A stretch of DNA of 64,000 nucleotides from Phocaeicola_A sp036804505 (GTDB taxonomy: Bacteria > Bacteroidota > Bacteroidia > Bacteroidales > Bacteroidaceae). Positions 7,329 to 16,552 of this stretch are shown here, piece after piece. The notes under the pieces were generated by a model, which worked only from the letters and a program-made list of their open reading frames with translations, had not been told where the DNA came from and searched no databases. The first letter of the stretch is position 1. Every line of letters starts with the position of its first letter. The position numbers and the translations under genes were made by a program. The stretch is from positions 1 through 64,000 of the forward strand of contig DAIRSI010000015.1 of NCBI GenBank assembly GCA_036804505.1, read 5' to 3'.

Positions 7329-9137
7329 TTTTATGAAACTGCGGATGAGGTAAACAAAATCTTTTCCGTATTTTTCTTTTTTGAAATCACCTATTCCGCT
7401 GATATTGCCGAATTCTTCGATATTCGTAGGCCGGATGCTGCTCAGCAGATGGAGAACTTTGTCTGAAAGGACAATATAGGCAGGATAACCCTGTTCGTCG
7501 GCAAGGCGTTTGCGAAGGATGCGCAAAGCTTCGAATAGATTTTCATCTTCTTTTCCTTGTGTGACGTCGGCAATAGGAAACATAGACTGCGGAATATCTT
7601 TCTTTTTCCTTCCTTTAGGCCTGGCTTCTTCTCTTTTTATTATTACAAGTTGGGCTGTTGATTTGCCATACAAAACCTTTTTCCCGCTTTCTGTTATTTT
7701 CAGATGGTTGTTTTCGTTGTAGGCAATTTCAAAATAACCGAGTTGCAGCATTTGCAGCAAGTAGTCCTGCCAGTCACGAATGGGCACGTCTCTTCCCGCA
7801 CCGAAAGTCTTGAGCTTTTCAAAGTGCCTGCTTGTTATTTCGGGAGAATAAATGCCCCGAAGAATATCTATGAGCTGGTATGTGGTTACTTGTTCTTCCG
7901 TCCTTATGATTGCGCTGAGAGCCTTCTGTACAAGTATGGTTCCGTCAAATCTCTGAGGGGGATTCTTGCATACATCGCAATTTCCACAATCATGTTCAGC
8001 GGCTTCTCCGAAATAATTCAGTAGGATTCTTCTGCGGCAGATATCAGCTTCGGCATATTGCTGCATGCGTCGCAGTTTGTCCATATTGGTCTGCTGCTGG
8101 CCGCTGTCCATGGCAAACTTGCTCAGCATGACAATGTCTCCCAAGGAGTAATATAGAACCGTATCGCTGTCCAGACCGTCACGTCCGGCACGTCCTATTT
8201 CCTGATAGAAATTTTCGATGCTCTTGGGCATATTGTAGTGAATGACCCATCTGACGTTGGATTTGTCAATTCCCATGCCGAAGGCAACCGTTGCACAAAC
8301 CACTTGCACTCGGTCATTGATGAAGTCTTCTTGAGTCTTGTCACGTTGCGGATTACTCAAGCCGGCATGATATACGGCAGATGGTATCCCGTTCTTGACA
8401 AGCATGGCATTTACGCTTTCGGTTGTTTTCCTGCTCATGCAGTAAATGATTCCGCATTGCCGGTAGTGCTTGTGAATGAAATCAAGAATGGAACGGTCCT
8501 TTTCTTTTTTTTGATATCCTCTTTTCACAGTCAGGCTCAAGTTGGGACGATCGAAAGATGTTATGAATATCTGAGGATCTTTCAATTCCAGTTGTTCGAT
8601 GATATCATTTCGGGTGATTTTGTCGGCTGTGGCGGTAAGAGCCATAATGGGTATTTGGGGAAACTCTTGTCTGAGAAGGCGCAGTTGTGTATATTCCGGG
8701 CGGAAATCATGTCCCCATTGGGAAATACAGTGAGCTTCATCGATGGCAAAGAGTGAGATGCGGATATCCTTCAAGAGAAAATTGATTTCTCCCATCAGTC
8801 TTTCCGGTGAAATATACAGAAGTTTGATGTTTCCTCTGATACATTCTCTTTTTATGATTTCGTTTTTTGTTTCATCATTGCCGCTGTTCAGTGCTTCGGC
8901 TTTCACGCCATTGGCTTTCAGGGATTCTACCTGATCTTTCATCAGAGAGATGAGCGGGGATATGACGATGGCCGTTCCTTCCATAAGGATAGCCGGCAAC
9001 TGATAGCAGATGGATTTGCCTCCCCCTGTGGGCATGAGAACTACTGTATCCTTTTTGGCCAGTGTGTTTTTTATGATTTCTTCTTGTTGCGGACGAAAAG
9101 AGTCGTATCCGAAAACAGTTTTCAGAGTCTGTAACAT
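7320..9137 (-). CDS. recQ: ATP-dependent DNA helicase RecQ
   Basis: A 3'-5' SF2 helicase acting in recombination and repair. The 605-aa protein has all three RecQ parts: a helicase core with Walker A MPTGGGKS (Lys-41) and DEAH (133-136); an RQC zinc-binding region with cysteines in CRRRILL, CGNCDVC; and a C-terminal HRDC domain (about 520-600, SSIRPTNIEEFGNISGIG). It is a single-gene unit, convergent with the TPR gene. The upstream minus-strand sequence TATCTTTA (9169-9162) is one base off the -7 consensus. Confidence 0.96.
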   Translation of the reverse strand: MLQTLKTVFGYDSFRPQQEEIIKNTLAKKDTVVLMPTGGGKSICYQLPAILMEGTAIVISPLISLMKDQVESLKANGVKAEALNSGNDETKNEIIKRECIRGNIKLLYISPERLMGEINFLLKDIRISLFAIDEAHCISQWGHDFRPEYTQLRLLRQEFPQIPIMALTATADKITRNDIIEQLELKDPQIFITSFDRPNLSLTVKRGYQKKEKDRSILDFIHKHYRQCGIIYCMSRKTTESVNAMLVKNGIPSAVYHAGLSNPQRDKTQEDFINDRVQVVCATVAFGMGIDKSNVRWVIHYNMPKSIENFYQEIGRAGRDGLDSDTVLYYSLGDIVMLSKFAMDSGQQQTNMDKLRRMQQYAEADICRRRILLNYFGEAAEHDCGNCDVCKNPPQRFDGTILVQKALSAIIRTEEQVTTYQLIDILRGIYSPEITSRHFEKLKTFGAGRDVPIRDWQDYLLQMLQLGYFEIAYNENNHLKITESGKKVLYGKSTAQLVIIKREEARPKGRKKKDIPQSMFPIADVTQGKEDENLFEALRILRKRLADEQGYPAYIVLSDKVLHLLSSIRPTNIEEFGNISGIGDFKKEKYGKDFVYLIRSFIKEK

Positions 9138-9199
9138 AACGTGCTTTTGTAAATTATGTCGTAAAGATAATCAATATTGGGATTGGGACATTAAAAAAA

Positions 9200-9242
9200 G
9201 GGCAAATAAGTTGCCAAATAAAAAAAATAGTGTGTATTTTTG
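9200..9242 (+). promoter_or_regulatory. Promoter of the AraC-type/DPP III pair, with a sigma-54-like element
   Basis: TTG (9211-9213), 21 bp and TATTTTTG (9235-9242) form a Bacteroides-type promoter. Overlapping it, 9200-9215 has GG and GC spaced as in a sigma-54 -24/-12 element (GGGCAAATAAGTTGCC), which is also an inverted repeat GGCAA/TTGCC. Which factor is used cannot be decided from sequence. Confidence 0.5.
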
Positions 9243-9293
9243 TAAAATAAGAGTGGAGTTAAGAATATCAGTTAAGAATTTCATTAGAAAACT

Positions 9294-9713
9294 ATGAACA
9301 AGAAGACGAAGACACAGCTTTTTCCGGATTCTTATCCTAAGAAAATAGGCAAGGAAATGACAGAAGAACTTTATGGAGGAGTCATTGATATTATTGTAAA
9401 TAAGAAGAAATATAAAGACCCTAACTATTCTGCACTACAATTGACTAAGGATTTGAATACTAATTCGCGTTATATTTCTGCAGTATTCCATTATTGCATG
9501 GGTAAGAATTATAACCGTTTTTTAAATGAATATAGGATAGAAGACGCCAAGAAAATGTTGGTCGATTCCAAATACAGTCAGTACACTGCCGAGGAAATTG
9601 GTCTCATGGTGGGATTTGCCAACAGGCAGTGCTTCTATTTGGCTTTCGGCCTTTTGGTGGGAGAGACCCCCAGAGCATATCGCTTGCGGCATTCTGCCCC
9701 TAAAAAGAAGTGA
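9294..9713 (+). CDS. Short AraC-type HTH transcriptional regulator
   Basis: The 139-aa protein is almost entirely an AraC/XylS double helix-turn-helix domain. The first helices include YSALQLTKDLNTNSRYISAVF, and the second ends in the typical VGFANRQCFYLAFGLLVGETPRAYR. There is no N-terminal ligand or receiver domain, so it is a DNA-binding module alone. The DPP III gene follows by 8 nt and is probably co-transcribed. Regulation of that peptidase is a reasonable guess but not shown. Confidence 0.8.
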   Translation: MNKKTKTQLFPDSYPKKIGKEMTEELYGGVIDIIVNKKKYKDPNYSALQLTKDLNTNSRYISAVFHYCMGKNYNRFLNEYRIEDAKKMLVDSKYSQYTAEEIGLMVGFANRQCFYLAFGLLVGETPRAYRLRHSAPKKK

Positions 9714-9721
9714 ATAATTTT

Positions 9722-11770
9722 ATGAAGAAAGGATTTTTAGTAATGATGATGACAGCTGCTGCGTTTTGTTGCGGCCAAACTACAGGCACAGCAAAAACAG
9801 TCGGGAATGATTTTAATTATGTGGTTGAGCAATTTGCCGATTTGCAGATTCTGCGATACCAAGTGAAGGATTTTGAGACTTTGACCGTCAAGCAAAAAGA
9901 ACTTGTGTATTATTTGTCGCAAGCGGCTTTGGAGGGACGGGACATCTTGTTCGACCAGAACGGAAAGTATAATCTCATTATTCGCAAGATGCTCGAGGCG
10001 GTTTACACGGATTATAAAGGTGACCGAAGCGGAAAGGATTTCCGTGCCATGGAAGTTTACCTGAAAAGGGTCTGGTTTTCCAATGGTATCCATCATCATT
10101 ATGGAGCCGATAAGTTTATTGCCGGCTTTACCCCGGATTTTTTCAGAAAGGCGCTTAAAAGCGTGGATCCTAAGAAACTTCCTTTGGTCAAGGGACAGAC
10201 GGTGGACCAACTTTGCAAAGCAATATTCCCCGTTATCTTCGATCCGTCTGTAACGCCGAAAAGGGTGAACCAGGCAGCCGGAGTGGATTTGATAAAGACA
10301 TCTGCCTGTAATTATTATGAAGGTGTAACCCAACAGGAAGCCGAAGATTTTTATAATGCGATGAAAAATACCACGGATGCGGAACCTGTGATGTACGGAA
10401 TGAACAGCCGTCTGGTGAAAGAAAACGGAAAGATTTTCGAAAAGGTTTGGAAAGTAGGCGGTTTGTATTCTCCGGCTATCGAAAAAATAATTTATTGGCT
10501 GAATAAGGCTGAAGCAGTTGCTGAAAATAATCAGCAGAAAGCTGTCATTCGCAAATTGGTGGAGTTCTATAGAAACGGAAACTTGAAGACTTTTGACGAT
10601 TATACGATATTATGGGTGAAGGACCTTGCATCAAGAGTGGATTTTACAAATTGCTTTACAGAAAGTTATGGCGATCCTCTAGGCTTGAAAGCCAGTTGGG
10701 AATCTATTGTCAACTTCAAGGATATGGAAGCAACGAAGCGGACTGAACTGATCAGCGGGGCTGCGCAATGGTTCGAAGATCATTCACCGGTAGATGCCCG
10801 TTTTAAGAAAGAAAATGTAAAGGGCGTTTCGGCAAAAGTGATAACAGCCGCTATTTTGGGAGGTGATCTTTATCCTTCCACTGCAATCGGCATCAATCTT
10901 CCGAATTCCGATTGGGTTCGCAAGGAGCATGGATCCAAATCCGTGACTATAGGTAATCTGACCGAAGCGTATAACAAAGCTGCTCAGGGAAACGGATTTT
11001 TGGATGAGTTCGTTTACAGTCCGGCAGAAAAAGATTTGATTGATAAATACTCGGATATCACAAATGATTTGCATACGGATTTGCATGAATGTTTGGGGCA
11101 TGGATCGGGCAAGCTATTGCCCGGTGTAGATCCCGATACACTCAAGGCATACGGTTCAACCATAGAGGAAGCCCGTGCTGACTTGTTCGGATTGTATTAC
11201 CTTCCGGATGCGAAATTATTGGAAATGAAACTGACTCCTTCACCGGATGCCTATAAAGCTGAGTACTATTCTTATATGATGAATGGATTGATGACTCAAT
11301 TGGTAAGAATAGAATCTGGAAAAAACATTGAAGAAGCTCACATGCGTAATCGCTCCTTGATAGCACATTGGGCATACGAACAAGGGAAAGCAGACAATGT
11401 GGTAGAGCTGGTCAAAAGAGAGGGAAAGACATACGTGAAGATCAATGATTATGAAAAGCTCCGCCTTTTGTTCGGACAATTGTTGGCAGAGATACAACGG
11501 GTGAAATCGGAAGGTGATTTTAATGCAGCCCGTGACTTGATCGAAAAATATGCCGTTAAGGTAGATCCGGAATTGCATCAGGAGGTCTTGGCTCGTTATG
11601 AGAAGCTCCATTTGGCGCCTTACAAAGGATTTATCAATCCTGTATATAAAGCAGTGACTGACAAAAAAGGTCAGATACTCGATGTGAAGATATCTTACAC
11701 GGAAGGTTATGCCGAACAGATGCTGAGATATAGTAAAGAATATTCAACCTTGCCTTTTGTTAATGAATGA
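9722..11770 (+). CDS. Dipeptidyl peptidase III (M49 metallopeptidase), exported
   Basis: DPP III removes dipeptides from the N termini of oligopeptides. About 682 aa from ATG 9722; an in-frame GTG at 9710 overlaps the preceding gene and breaks the signal peptide. The zinc motif HEXXGH reads HECLGH at 455-460, and the second motif EEARAD begins at 482 with Glu-483 as the likely third ligand. The Cys inside the motif is a known feature of Bacteroides DPP III. The N terminus (MKKGFLVMMMTAAAFCCGQ) is a signal sequence, possibly of a lipoprotein, though the lipobox is poor. The next gene overlaps its stop codon. Confidence 0.92.
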   Translation: MKKGFLVMMMTAAAFCCGQTTGTAKTVGNDFNYVVEQFADLQILRYQVKDFETLTVKQKELVYYLSQAALEGRDILFDQNGKYNLIIRKMLEAVYTDYKGDRSGKDFRAMEVYLKRVWFSNGIHHHYGADKFIAGFTPDFFRKALKSVDPKKLPLVKGQTVDQLCKAIFPVIFDPSVTPKRVNQAAGVDLIKTSACNYYEGVTQQEAEDFYNAMKNTTDAEPVMYGMNSRLVKENGKIFEKVWKVGGLYSPAIEKIIYWLNKAEAVAENNQQKAVIRKLVEFYRNGNLKTFDDYTILWVKDLASRVDFTNCFTESYGDPLGLKASWESIVNFKDMEATKRTELISGAAQWFEDHSPVDARFKKENVKGVSAKVITAAILGGDLYPSTAIGINLPNSDWVRKEHGSKSVTIGNLTEAYNKAAQGNGFLDEFVYSPAEKDLIDKYSDITNDLHTDLHECLGHGSGKLLPGVDPDTLKAYGSTIEEARADLFGLYYLPDAKLLEMKLTPSPDAYKAEYYSYMMNGLMTQLVRIESGKNIEEAHMRNRSLIAHWAYEQGKADNVVELVKREGKTYVKINDYEKLRLLFGQLLAEIQRVKSEGDFNAARDLIEKYAVKVDPELHQEVLARYEKLHLAPYKGFINPVYKAVTDKKGQILDVKISYTEGYAEQMLRYSKEYSTLPFVNE

Positions 11771-12441
11771 TGAATCTTCAGAAAAAAATTAAAGAAATCA
11801 AGACTAATTTCAGATTATCCATGAACGGGGAGGCATCCCGCTCCATGAGAGAAAAGGGACTGGTCTATAAAATGAATTTCGGTGTGGAGATACCTCGTCT
11901 GAAGATGATGGCATCTGAGATGGGTAAAGACCATGAACTGGCACAGGCTTTATGGAAAGAGGACGTGAGAGAATGCAAGATACTGGCTACTATGATTCAG
12001 CCGGTTGATTCATTCTATCCCGAAATAGCTGATATATGGGTGGACGACATTCATACTATGGAAATGGCGGAGCAGGTCTGCATGAATCTGTTCCAGTATG
12101 TGCCTTATGCTTCCGAAAAAGCGTTCCAGTGGATTGCCGGTGAGGCGGAGTTTGTTCAAGTGTGCGGCTTTCTGCTGCTGGCCAGAATTTTCATGAAAGG
12201 AGCTGAACTCAATGAGAGATCCGAAAATGAATATGTGGATCAGTTGGCGGTGTCGTTAAGTCAGAATAATGTGAGAGTGAAACAGGCTGCATTGGTATCT
12301 GCAAAGAAGTATGTAGCTCATGATACCCTCAGGAGAGCAAAAAAAATTCTCGACAGCATAGCATCGTTCAAACATTCTGAAGATTCCGATAAAAAAGCCA
12401 TCTATATAGAAATTAAAGAAGAAACGGAAGATTTTGTATAA
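11767..12441 (+). CDS. DNA alkylation repair (AlkD-like HEAT repeat) family protein
   Basis: A 224-aa all-helical protein resembling the AlkD/AlkC-type DNA alkylation repair family (HEAT-like repeats), with features such as GVEIPRLKMMASEMGKDHELAQALW and YVPYASEKAFQWI. Characterised members remove N3/N7-alkylated bases, but many relatives of this length have no shown activity and catalytic residues are not obvious here. Its ATG overlaps the DPP III stop (ATGA), so the two are co-transcribed. It ends 54 nt before fur, which has its own promoter. Confidence 0.75.
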   Translation: MMNLQKKIKEIKTNFRLSMNGEASRSMREKGLVYKMNFGVEIPRLKMMASEMGKDHELAQALWKEDVRECKILATMIQPVDSFYPEIADIWVDDIHTMEMAEQVCMNLFQYVPYASEKAFQWIAGEAEFVQVCGFLLLARIFMKGAELNERSENEYVDQLAVSLSQNNVRVKQAALVSAKKYVAHDTLRRAKKILDSIASFKHSEDSDKKAIYIEIKEETEDFV

Positions 12442-12468
12442 TTCTTTTCGCACTTCGGCAAAAAAACG

Positions 12469-12476
12469 TAACTTTG
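12469..12476 (+). promoter_or_regulatory. fur-purA promoter, -7 box TAACTTTG
   Basis: An exact TAnnTTTG box lies 19 nt ahead of the fur ATG. TTCG at 12447-12450, 18 bp upstream, is a weak -33 candidate. It lies downstream of the previous stop, so fur and purA can be transcribed independently. Confidence 0.55.
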
Positions 12477-12495
12477 TTCGCTGAAGCGGTTAATT

Positions 12496-13008
12496 ATGGA
12501 AGTTCAAGAACTTGACAAATTAAGAGAAAAGGTAAAACAGATTTTTACTGAATATCTGACTATTAAAGGGCATAGAAAGACACCAGAAAGATATGCCATA
12601 CTGGATACTATATATTCTCTGAACGGACATTTCGACATCGACGAGCTGTATGACTTGATGATGAATGAAGAGCGGTTCCGTGTCAGCAAGGCTACTTTAT
12701 ACAACACCATCATCCTGTTGATGGATGCCAAATTGGTTATCAAGCATCAATTCGGAACCTCTTCACAATACGAGAAATGTTATAACATGGAGACTCATCA
12801 TCACCTGATTTGTACCAATTGCGGTGCAGTGAAGGAATTCTACGATGATGATTTGGAGAAAGCTGTCTCGAAAGTCAACATGCGCCGTTTCCAGATGTCG
12901 CACTATGCGCTCTATATTTATGGATTGTGCAGCAAATGTGCGGCAAAGCAAAAACGAGAAATGAAAAAGAAAACAAAATCTATAAAACCAAAAAGAAATG
13001 AAAGTTGA
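12496..13008 (+). CDS. fur: Fur-family transcriptional regulator
   Basis: A 170-aa protein with an N-terminal winged helix (RKTPERYAILDTIYSLNGHFDIDELYDLM), the HHH metal cluster at 101-103 and two CxxC zinc motifs (Cys-106/109 and Cys-145/148). The C-terminal tail is Lys-rich. It could sense iron, zinc or peroxide. Being apparently the general Fur of this organism is inference. The last 11 nt overlap the start of purA, an unusual partner that implies co-expression. Confidence 0.88.
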   Translation: MEVQELDKLREKVKQIFTEYLTIKGHRKTPERYAILDTIYSLNGHFDIDELYDLMMNEERFRVSKATLYNTIILLMDAKLVIKHQFGTSSQYEKCYNMETHHHLICTNCGAVKEFYDDDLEKAVSKVNMRRFQMSHYALYIYGLCSKCAAKQKREMKKKTKSIKPKRNES

Positions 13009-14269
13009 TGTATTATTAGGTCTTCAATGGGGAGACGAGGGCAAAGGCAAGGTTGTCGATGTGCTCACTCCCAAATATGATGTGGTAGCTCGTTTCCAAG
13101 GTGGTCCTAATGCGGGCCATACGTTGGAATTTGAAGGACAGAAATATGTACTTCGTTCCATCCCTTCCGGAATATTCCAAGGGAATAAAATCAATATTAT
13201 CGGTAACGGAGTCGTGCTGGATCCCGCTTTGTTCAAGGCCGAAGCAGAAGCTTTGGAAGCATCCGGACATCCTTTGAAAGAGAGATTGCATATATCTAAG
13301 AAAGCTCATCTCATTTTGCCGACCCATCGCTTGCTCGATGCTGCCTATGAAGCAGCAAAGGGATCTTCAAAAGTCGGAACAACCGGAAAAGGTATCGGCC
13401 CTACCTATACGGATAAGGTCAGCCGTAACGGTGTGCGTGTCGGGGACATCCTTTATGGCTTTGAAGAGAAATACCAGAAGGCTAAGGCGCGTCATGAGCA
13501 GATTCTGAAGAGTCTGAATTATTCATACGATTTGACGGAAATGGAAAAAGCCTTCTTTGAAGGCATCGACTATATGAAGAAGTTCCAGTTCTCGGACAGC
13601 GAGCATGAAATCAATAATCTGCTGAAAGATGGCAAGAATGTGCTTTGCGAAGGTGCTCAGGGAACCATGCTGGATGTGGATTTCGGTTCTTATCCGTTCG
13701 TCACTTCATCCAATACCATTTGTGCAGGAGCTTGTAGCGGTTTGGGCGTTGGTCCTAACAAGATAGGTGAAGTTTTCGGTATTATCAAAGCCTATTGCAC
13801 CCGTGTGGGAAGCGGACCTTTCCCAACGGAACTGTTTGATGAAACAGGGAAGCGAATCCGTGACCTGGGACATGAATATGGTGCCGTAACCGGACGTGAG
13901 CGTCGTTGCGGATGGATTGACCTGGTAGCATTGAAATATGCAGTTATGATAAACGGCGTAACCCAGCTGATCATGATGAAAAGTGATGTCCTTGATGATT
14001 TCGATACAGTAAAGGCTTGCGTAGCTTATCGTCAGAATGGTGAAGAGATTGACTATTTCCCATTTGATATTACTGAGGGCGTGGAACCGGTTTATGCTGA
14101 ATTGCCCGGATGGAAATGTGATCTGACCAAGATGAAGAACGAAGATGAGTTTCCGGAAGAGTTCAACGGTTACATCTCATTCCTCGAGGATTTCCTGGAA
14201 ACTCCGATAAAGATTGTTTCCGTAGGGCCCGACCGTGAGCAGACCATTGAGCGTTATACAGAAGAATAA
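12998..14269 (+). CDS. purA: Adenylosuccinate synthetase
   Basis: PurA joins IMP and aspartate using GTP, the first step from IMP to AMP. The 423-aa protein begins with the GTP-binding LGLQWGDEGKGK and has GGPNAGHT, GTTGKGIGPTYTDK and the C-terminal GPDREQT. It overlaps fur by 11 nt and is followed by a terminator. Confidence 0.97.
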   Translation: MKVDVLLGLQWGDEGKGKVVDVLTPKYDVVARFQGGPNAGHTLEFEGQKYVLRSIPSGIFQGNKINIIGNGVVLDPALFKAEAEALEASGHPLKERLHISKKAHLILPTHRLLDAAYEAAKGSSKVGTTGKGIGPTYTDKVSRNGVRVGDILYGFEEKYQKAKARHEQILKSLNYSYDLTEMEKAFFEGIDYMKKFQFSDSEHEINNLLKDGKNVLCEGAQGTMLDVDFGSYPFVTSSNTICAGACSGLGVGPNKIGEVFGIIKAYCTRVGSGPFPTELFDETGKRIRDLGHEYGAVTGRERRCGWIDLVALKYAVMINGVTQLIMMKSDVLDDFDTVKACVAYRQNGEEIDYFPFDITEGVEPVYAELPGWKCDLTKMKNEDEFPEEFNGYISFLEDFLETPIKIVSVGPDREQTIERYTEE

Positions 14270-14293
14270 TAAAAGTTATAGTATCCAAAAAAA

Positions 14294-14326
14294 CGGTGAA
14301 TGGTCATGCTGTTCACCGCTTTTTGT
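14294..14326 (+). terminator. purA terminator
   Basis: CGGTGAA (14294-14300) pairs with TTCACCG (14312-14318) around an 11-nt loop. The run CTTTTTG follows. Confidence 0.75.
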
Positions 14327-14385
14327 TGAACTTGGCAAATAATTTGTATCATTGTTCTTGTATTAACCATTAAAAAGACAAATAT

Positions 14386-15060
14386 ATGTATTGGATTTTA
14401 TTTATAGGCATAGCAGTCATCAGCTATATTGTTCAGGCTCGTCTGAAGAATAAATTTGAGAAATATTCCCAGATTCCTCTTGATAACGGAATGACGGGAC
14501 GGGATGTGGCTATCCAGATGCTACGCGAGAATGGCATCAATGACGTGACAGTCACCAACACTCCAGGTATGCTGACCGACCATTACAATCCGGCCAACAA
14601 GACCGTAAATCTGAGTGATGGAGTATATGCCTCTTCCAGTGTGGCTGCTGCAGCAGTGGCAGCTCATGAATGCGGACATGCCGTTCAGCACGCTTGTGCC
14701 TACGCACCTTTGAAAATGCGCTCGGCACTTGTCCCGGTAGTGCAGTTTTCTTCCAGCATCGTCACTTGGATTCTGCTGGCAGGAATCTTTATGGTGAACA
14801 CCTTCCCATCATTACTTCTGATAGGAATCATCTTGTTCGCCACGACCACCCTGTTCAGCTTTATCACCTTGCCGGTGGAGATTGACGCCAGTCGCAGGGC
14901 TTTGGTTTGGTTGAACCGCTCGGGTATCACCAATTCCTATAATCACGACCAGGCAAAGGATGCTTTGACTTCCGCAGCCTATACATACGTTGTGGCAGCA
15001 TTAAGTTCTTTGGCCACACTCATTTATTACATTATGATTTTTATGAATCGCAGAGACTAG
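14386..15060 (+). CDS. Membrane zinc metallopeptidase (YugP-like, Zn_peptidase_2)
   Basis: A 224-aa integral membrane protein with an N-terminal membrane segment, the zinc motif HECGH at 94-98 (an HExxH form) and two further hydrophobic segments (about 115-165). This matches the neutral zinc metallopeptidase family that includes Bacillus YugP. The substrate is unknown. It stands between the purA terminator and hisS, 10 nt before hisS, so the two may share a transcript. TGGCAAATAATTTGTA at 14333-14348 upstream resembles a sigma-54 element. Confidence 0.85.
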   Translation: MYWILFIGIAVISYIVQARLKNKFEKYSQIPLDNGMTGRDVAIQMLRENGINDVTVTNTPGMLTDHYNPANKTVNLSDGVYASSSVAAAAVAAHECGHAVQHACAYAPLKMRSALVPVVQFSSSIVTWILLAGIFMVNTFPSLLLIGIILFATTTLFSFITLPVEIDASRRALVWLNRSGITNSYNHDQAKDALTSAAYTYVVAALSSLATLIYYIMIFMNRRD

Positions 15061-15070
15061 AAGATAAAAA

Positions 15071-16432
15071 ATGACAGCAAAACCAAGTATTCCAAAAGGA
15101 ACAAGAGACTTTTCGCCGGTGGAAATGGCGAAGAGAAACTATATTTTCAATACCATACGGGATGTGTTCTATCTGTTCGGATTCCAGCAGATAGAGACTC
15201 CCTCCATGGAAAACCTTTCGACTTTGATGGGTAAATACGGAGAGGAAGGGGACAAACTTTTGTTTAGAATCCAGAACTCAGGTGATTGCTTCAGTTCTCT
15301 GACTGATGAAGAGTTACTGTCGCGCAATTCTGTCAAACTGGCAAGCAAAACTTGCGAGAAAGGACTTCGTTATGACCTGACAGTTCCTTTTGCCCGTTAT
15401 GTGGTGATGCATCGCGATGAATTGAGCTTTCCTTTCAAGCGTTTCCAGATTCAGCCCGTGTGGAGAGCCGATCGTCCGCAGAAAGGACGGTACCGCGAAT
15501 TCTACCAGTGCGATGCGGATGTGGTGGGAAGTGATTCCTTGCTCAATGAAGTAGAGCTGGTTCAGATGGTCGATGCTGTGTTTACGAAATTTGGAGTGAG
15601 GGTCAGCATCAAAATCAATAACCGGAAGATTCTTTCCGGTATAGCAGAGATTATAGGCGAGGCAGACAAGATTGTGGACATCACTGTGGCTATAGACAAG
15701 TTGGACAAGATAGGACTGGACAATGTGAATGAGGAGTTGGCTTCGAAAGGCATTCCTCAGGAGGCTATTGACAAGTTGCAGCCCATCATCATGCTGAGCG
15801 GAAGCAATGAAGACAAGCTCCGGACATTGAAGACCGTACTGGCTGCCAGCGAAGTGGGAATGAAAGGCGTGGAAGAGAGTGAGTATATTCTGTCTCATCT
15901 GAAGTCGTTGGGCGTGAAGAGCGAGGTGGAACTGGACCTGACTTTGGCCCGCGGACTTAATTATTATACCGGAGCCATTTTTGAAGTCAAGGCGTTGGAT
16001 GTCCAGATTGGGAGTATCAGCGGCGGTGGTCGTTATGATAACCTGACGGGCGTGTTTGGCATGCCGGGCGTTTCGGGAGTGGGAATTTCTTTTGGCGCTG
16101 ACAGAATATACGATGTTTTGAACCAGTTGGATTTGTATCCTAAAGAGGCTGTGAACGGCACCCAACTGCTTTTTGTGAACTTCGGTGAGGCCGAGGCCGC
16201 TTATTGTCTGCCATTTCTGGCAAAAGTAAGAGCTGCCGGCATTCGTGCGGAAATATTCCCGGATTCTTCGAAAATGAAGAAACAGATGGGATATGCCAAT
16301 GACAAGCAGATTCCTTATGTGGCCATCGTGGGAGAAAACGAAGTGAAAGAGAATAAGATTTCATTGAAGAATATGACTACCGGTGAACAAACGCTGGTTG
16401 ACTCTGACAAGTTGGCTGAGATGATAAAATAA
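15071..16432 (+). CDS. hisS: Histidyl-tRNA synthetase
   Basis: A class II synthetase of 453 aa that charges tRNA-His. Motif 1 begins GTRDFSPVEMAKR, and motif 2 includes FQIQPVWRADRPQKGRYREFYQCD. The histidine-specific loop LARGLNYYTGAIFEV and motif 3 (GVGISFGADRIYDVL) are present, followed by the anticodon-binding domain (about 360-453). It starts 10 nt after the zinc peptidase gene. A small palindrome (ACCACATGATGTGGT, 16434-16448) follows the stop without a T run. Confidence 0.97.
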   Translation: MTAKPSIPKGTRDFSPVEMAKRNYIFNTIRDVFYLFGFQQIETPSMENLSTLMGKYGEEGDKLLFRIQNSGDCFSSLTDEELLSRNSVKLASKTCEKGLRYDLTVPFARYVVMHRDELSFPFKRFQIQPVWRADRPQKGRYREFYQCDADVVGSDSLLNEVELVQMVDAVFTKFGVRVSIKINNRKILSGIAEIIGEADKIVDITVAIDKLDKIGLDNVNEELASKGIPQEAIDKLQPIIMLSGSNEDKLRTLKTVLAASEVGMKGVEESEYILSHLKSLGVKSEVELDLTLARGLNYYTGAIFEVKALDVQIGSISGGGRYDNLTGVFGMPGVSGVGISFGADRIYDVLNQLDLYPKEAVNGTQLLFVNFGEAEAAYCLPFLAKVRAAGIRAEIFPDSSKMKKQMGYANDKQIPYVAIVGENEVKENKISLKNMTTGEQTLVDSDKLAEMIK

Positions 16433-16497
16433 AGACCACATGATGTGGTGATGTTACATGAGTGAATAACTGTGTAACAAATGAGAAACAAAAATAC

Positions 16498-16528
16498 TTG
16501 GGACTTTCAGTCCGTTATGGTATTTTTG
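16498..16528 (+). promoter_or_regulatory. Promoter of the CE15-type esterase gene
   Basis: TTG (16498-16500), 20 bp and TATTTTTG (16521-16528) fit the Bacteroides promoter consensus. Transcription would begin near 16535, so translation must start at ATG 16553 rather than the in-frame ATG at 16481. Confidence 0.7.
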
Positions 16529-16552
16529 TTTCTTGTTTTTAATACGCTTGCC

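Noticed and set aside
16434..16448. Palindrome after hisS as a terminator
   Set aside because: Six-bp arms with a tiny loop and no T run; read-through is likely, although the next gene has its own promoter.
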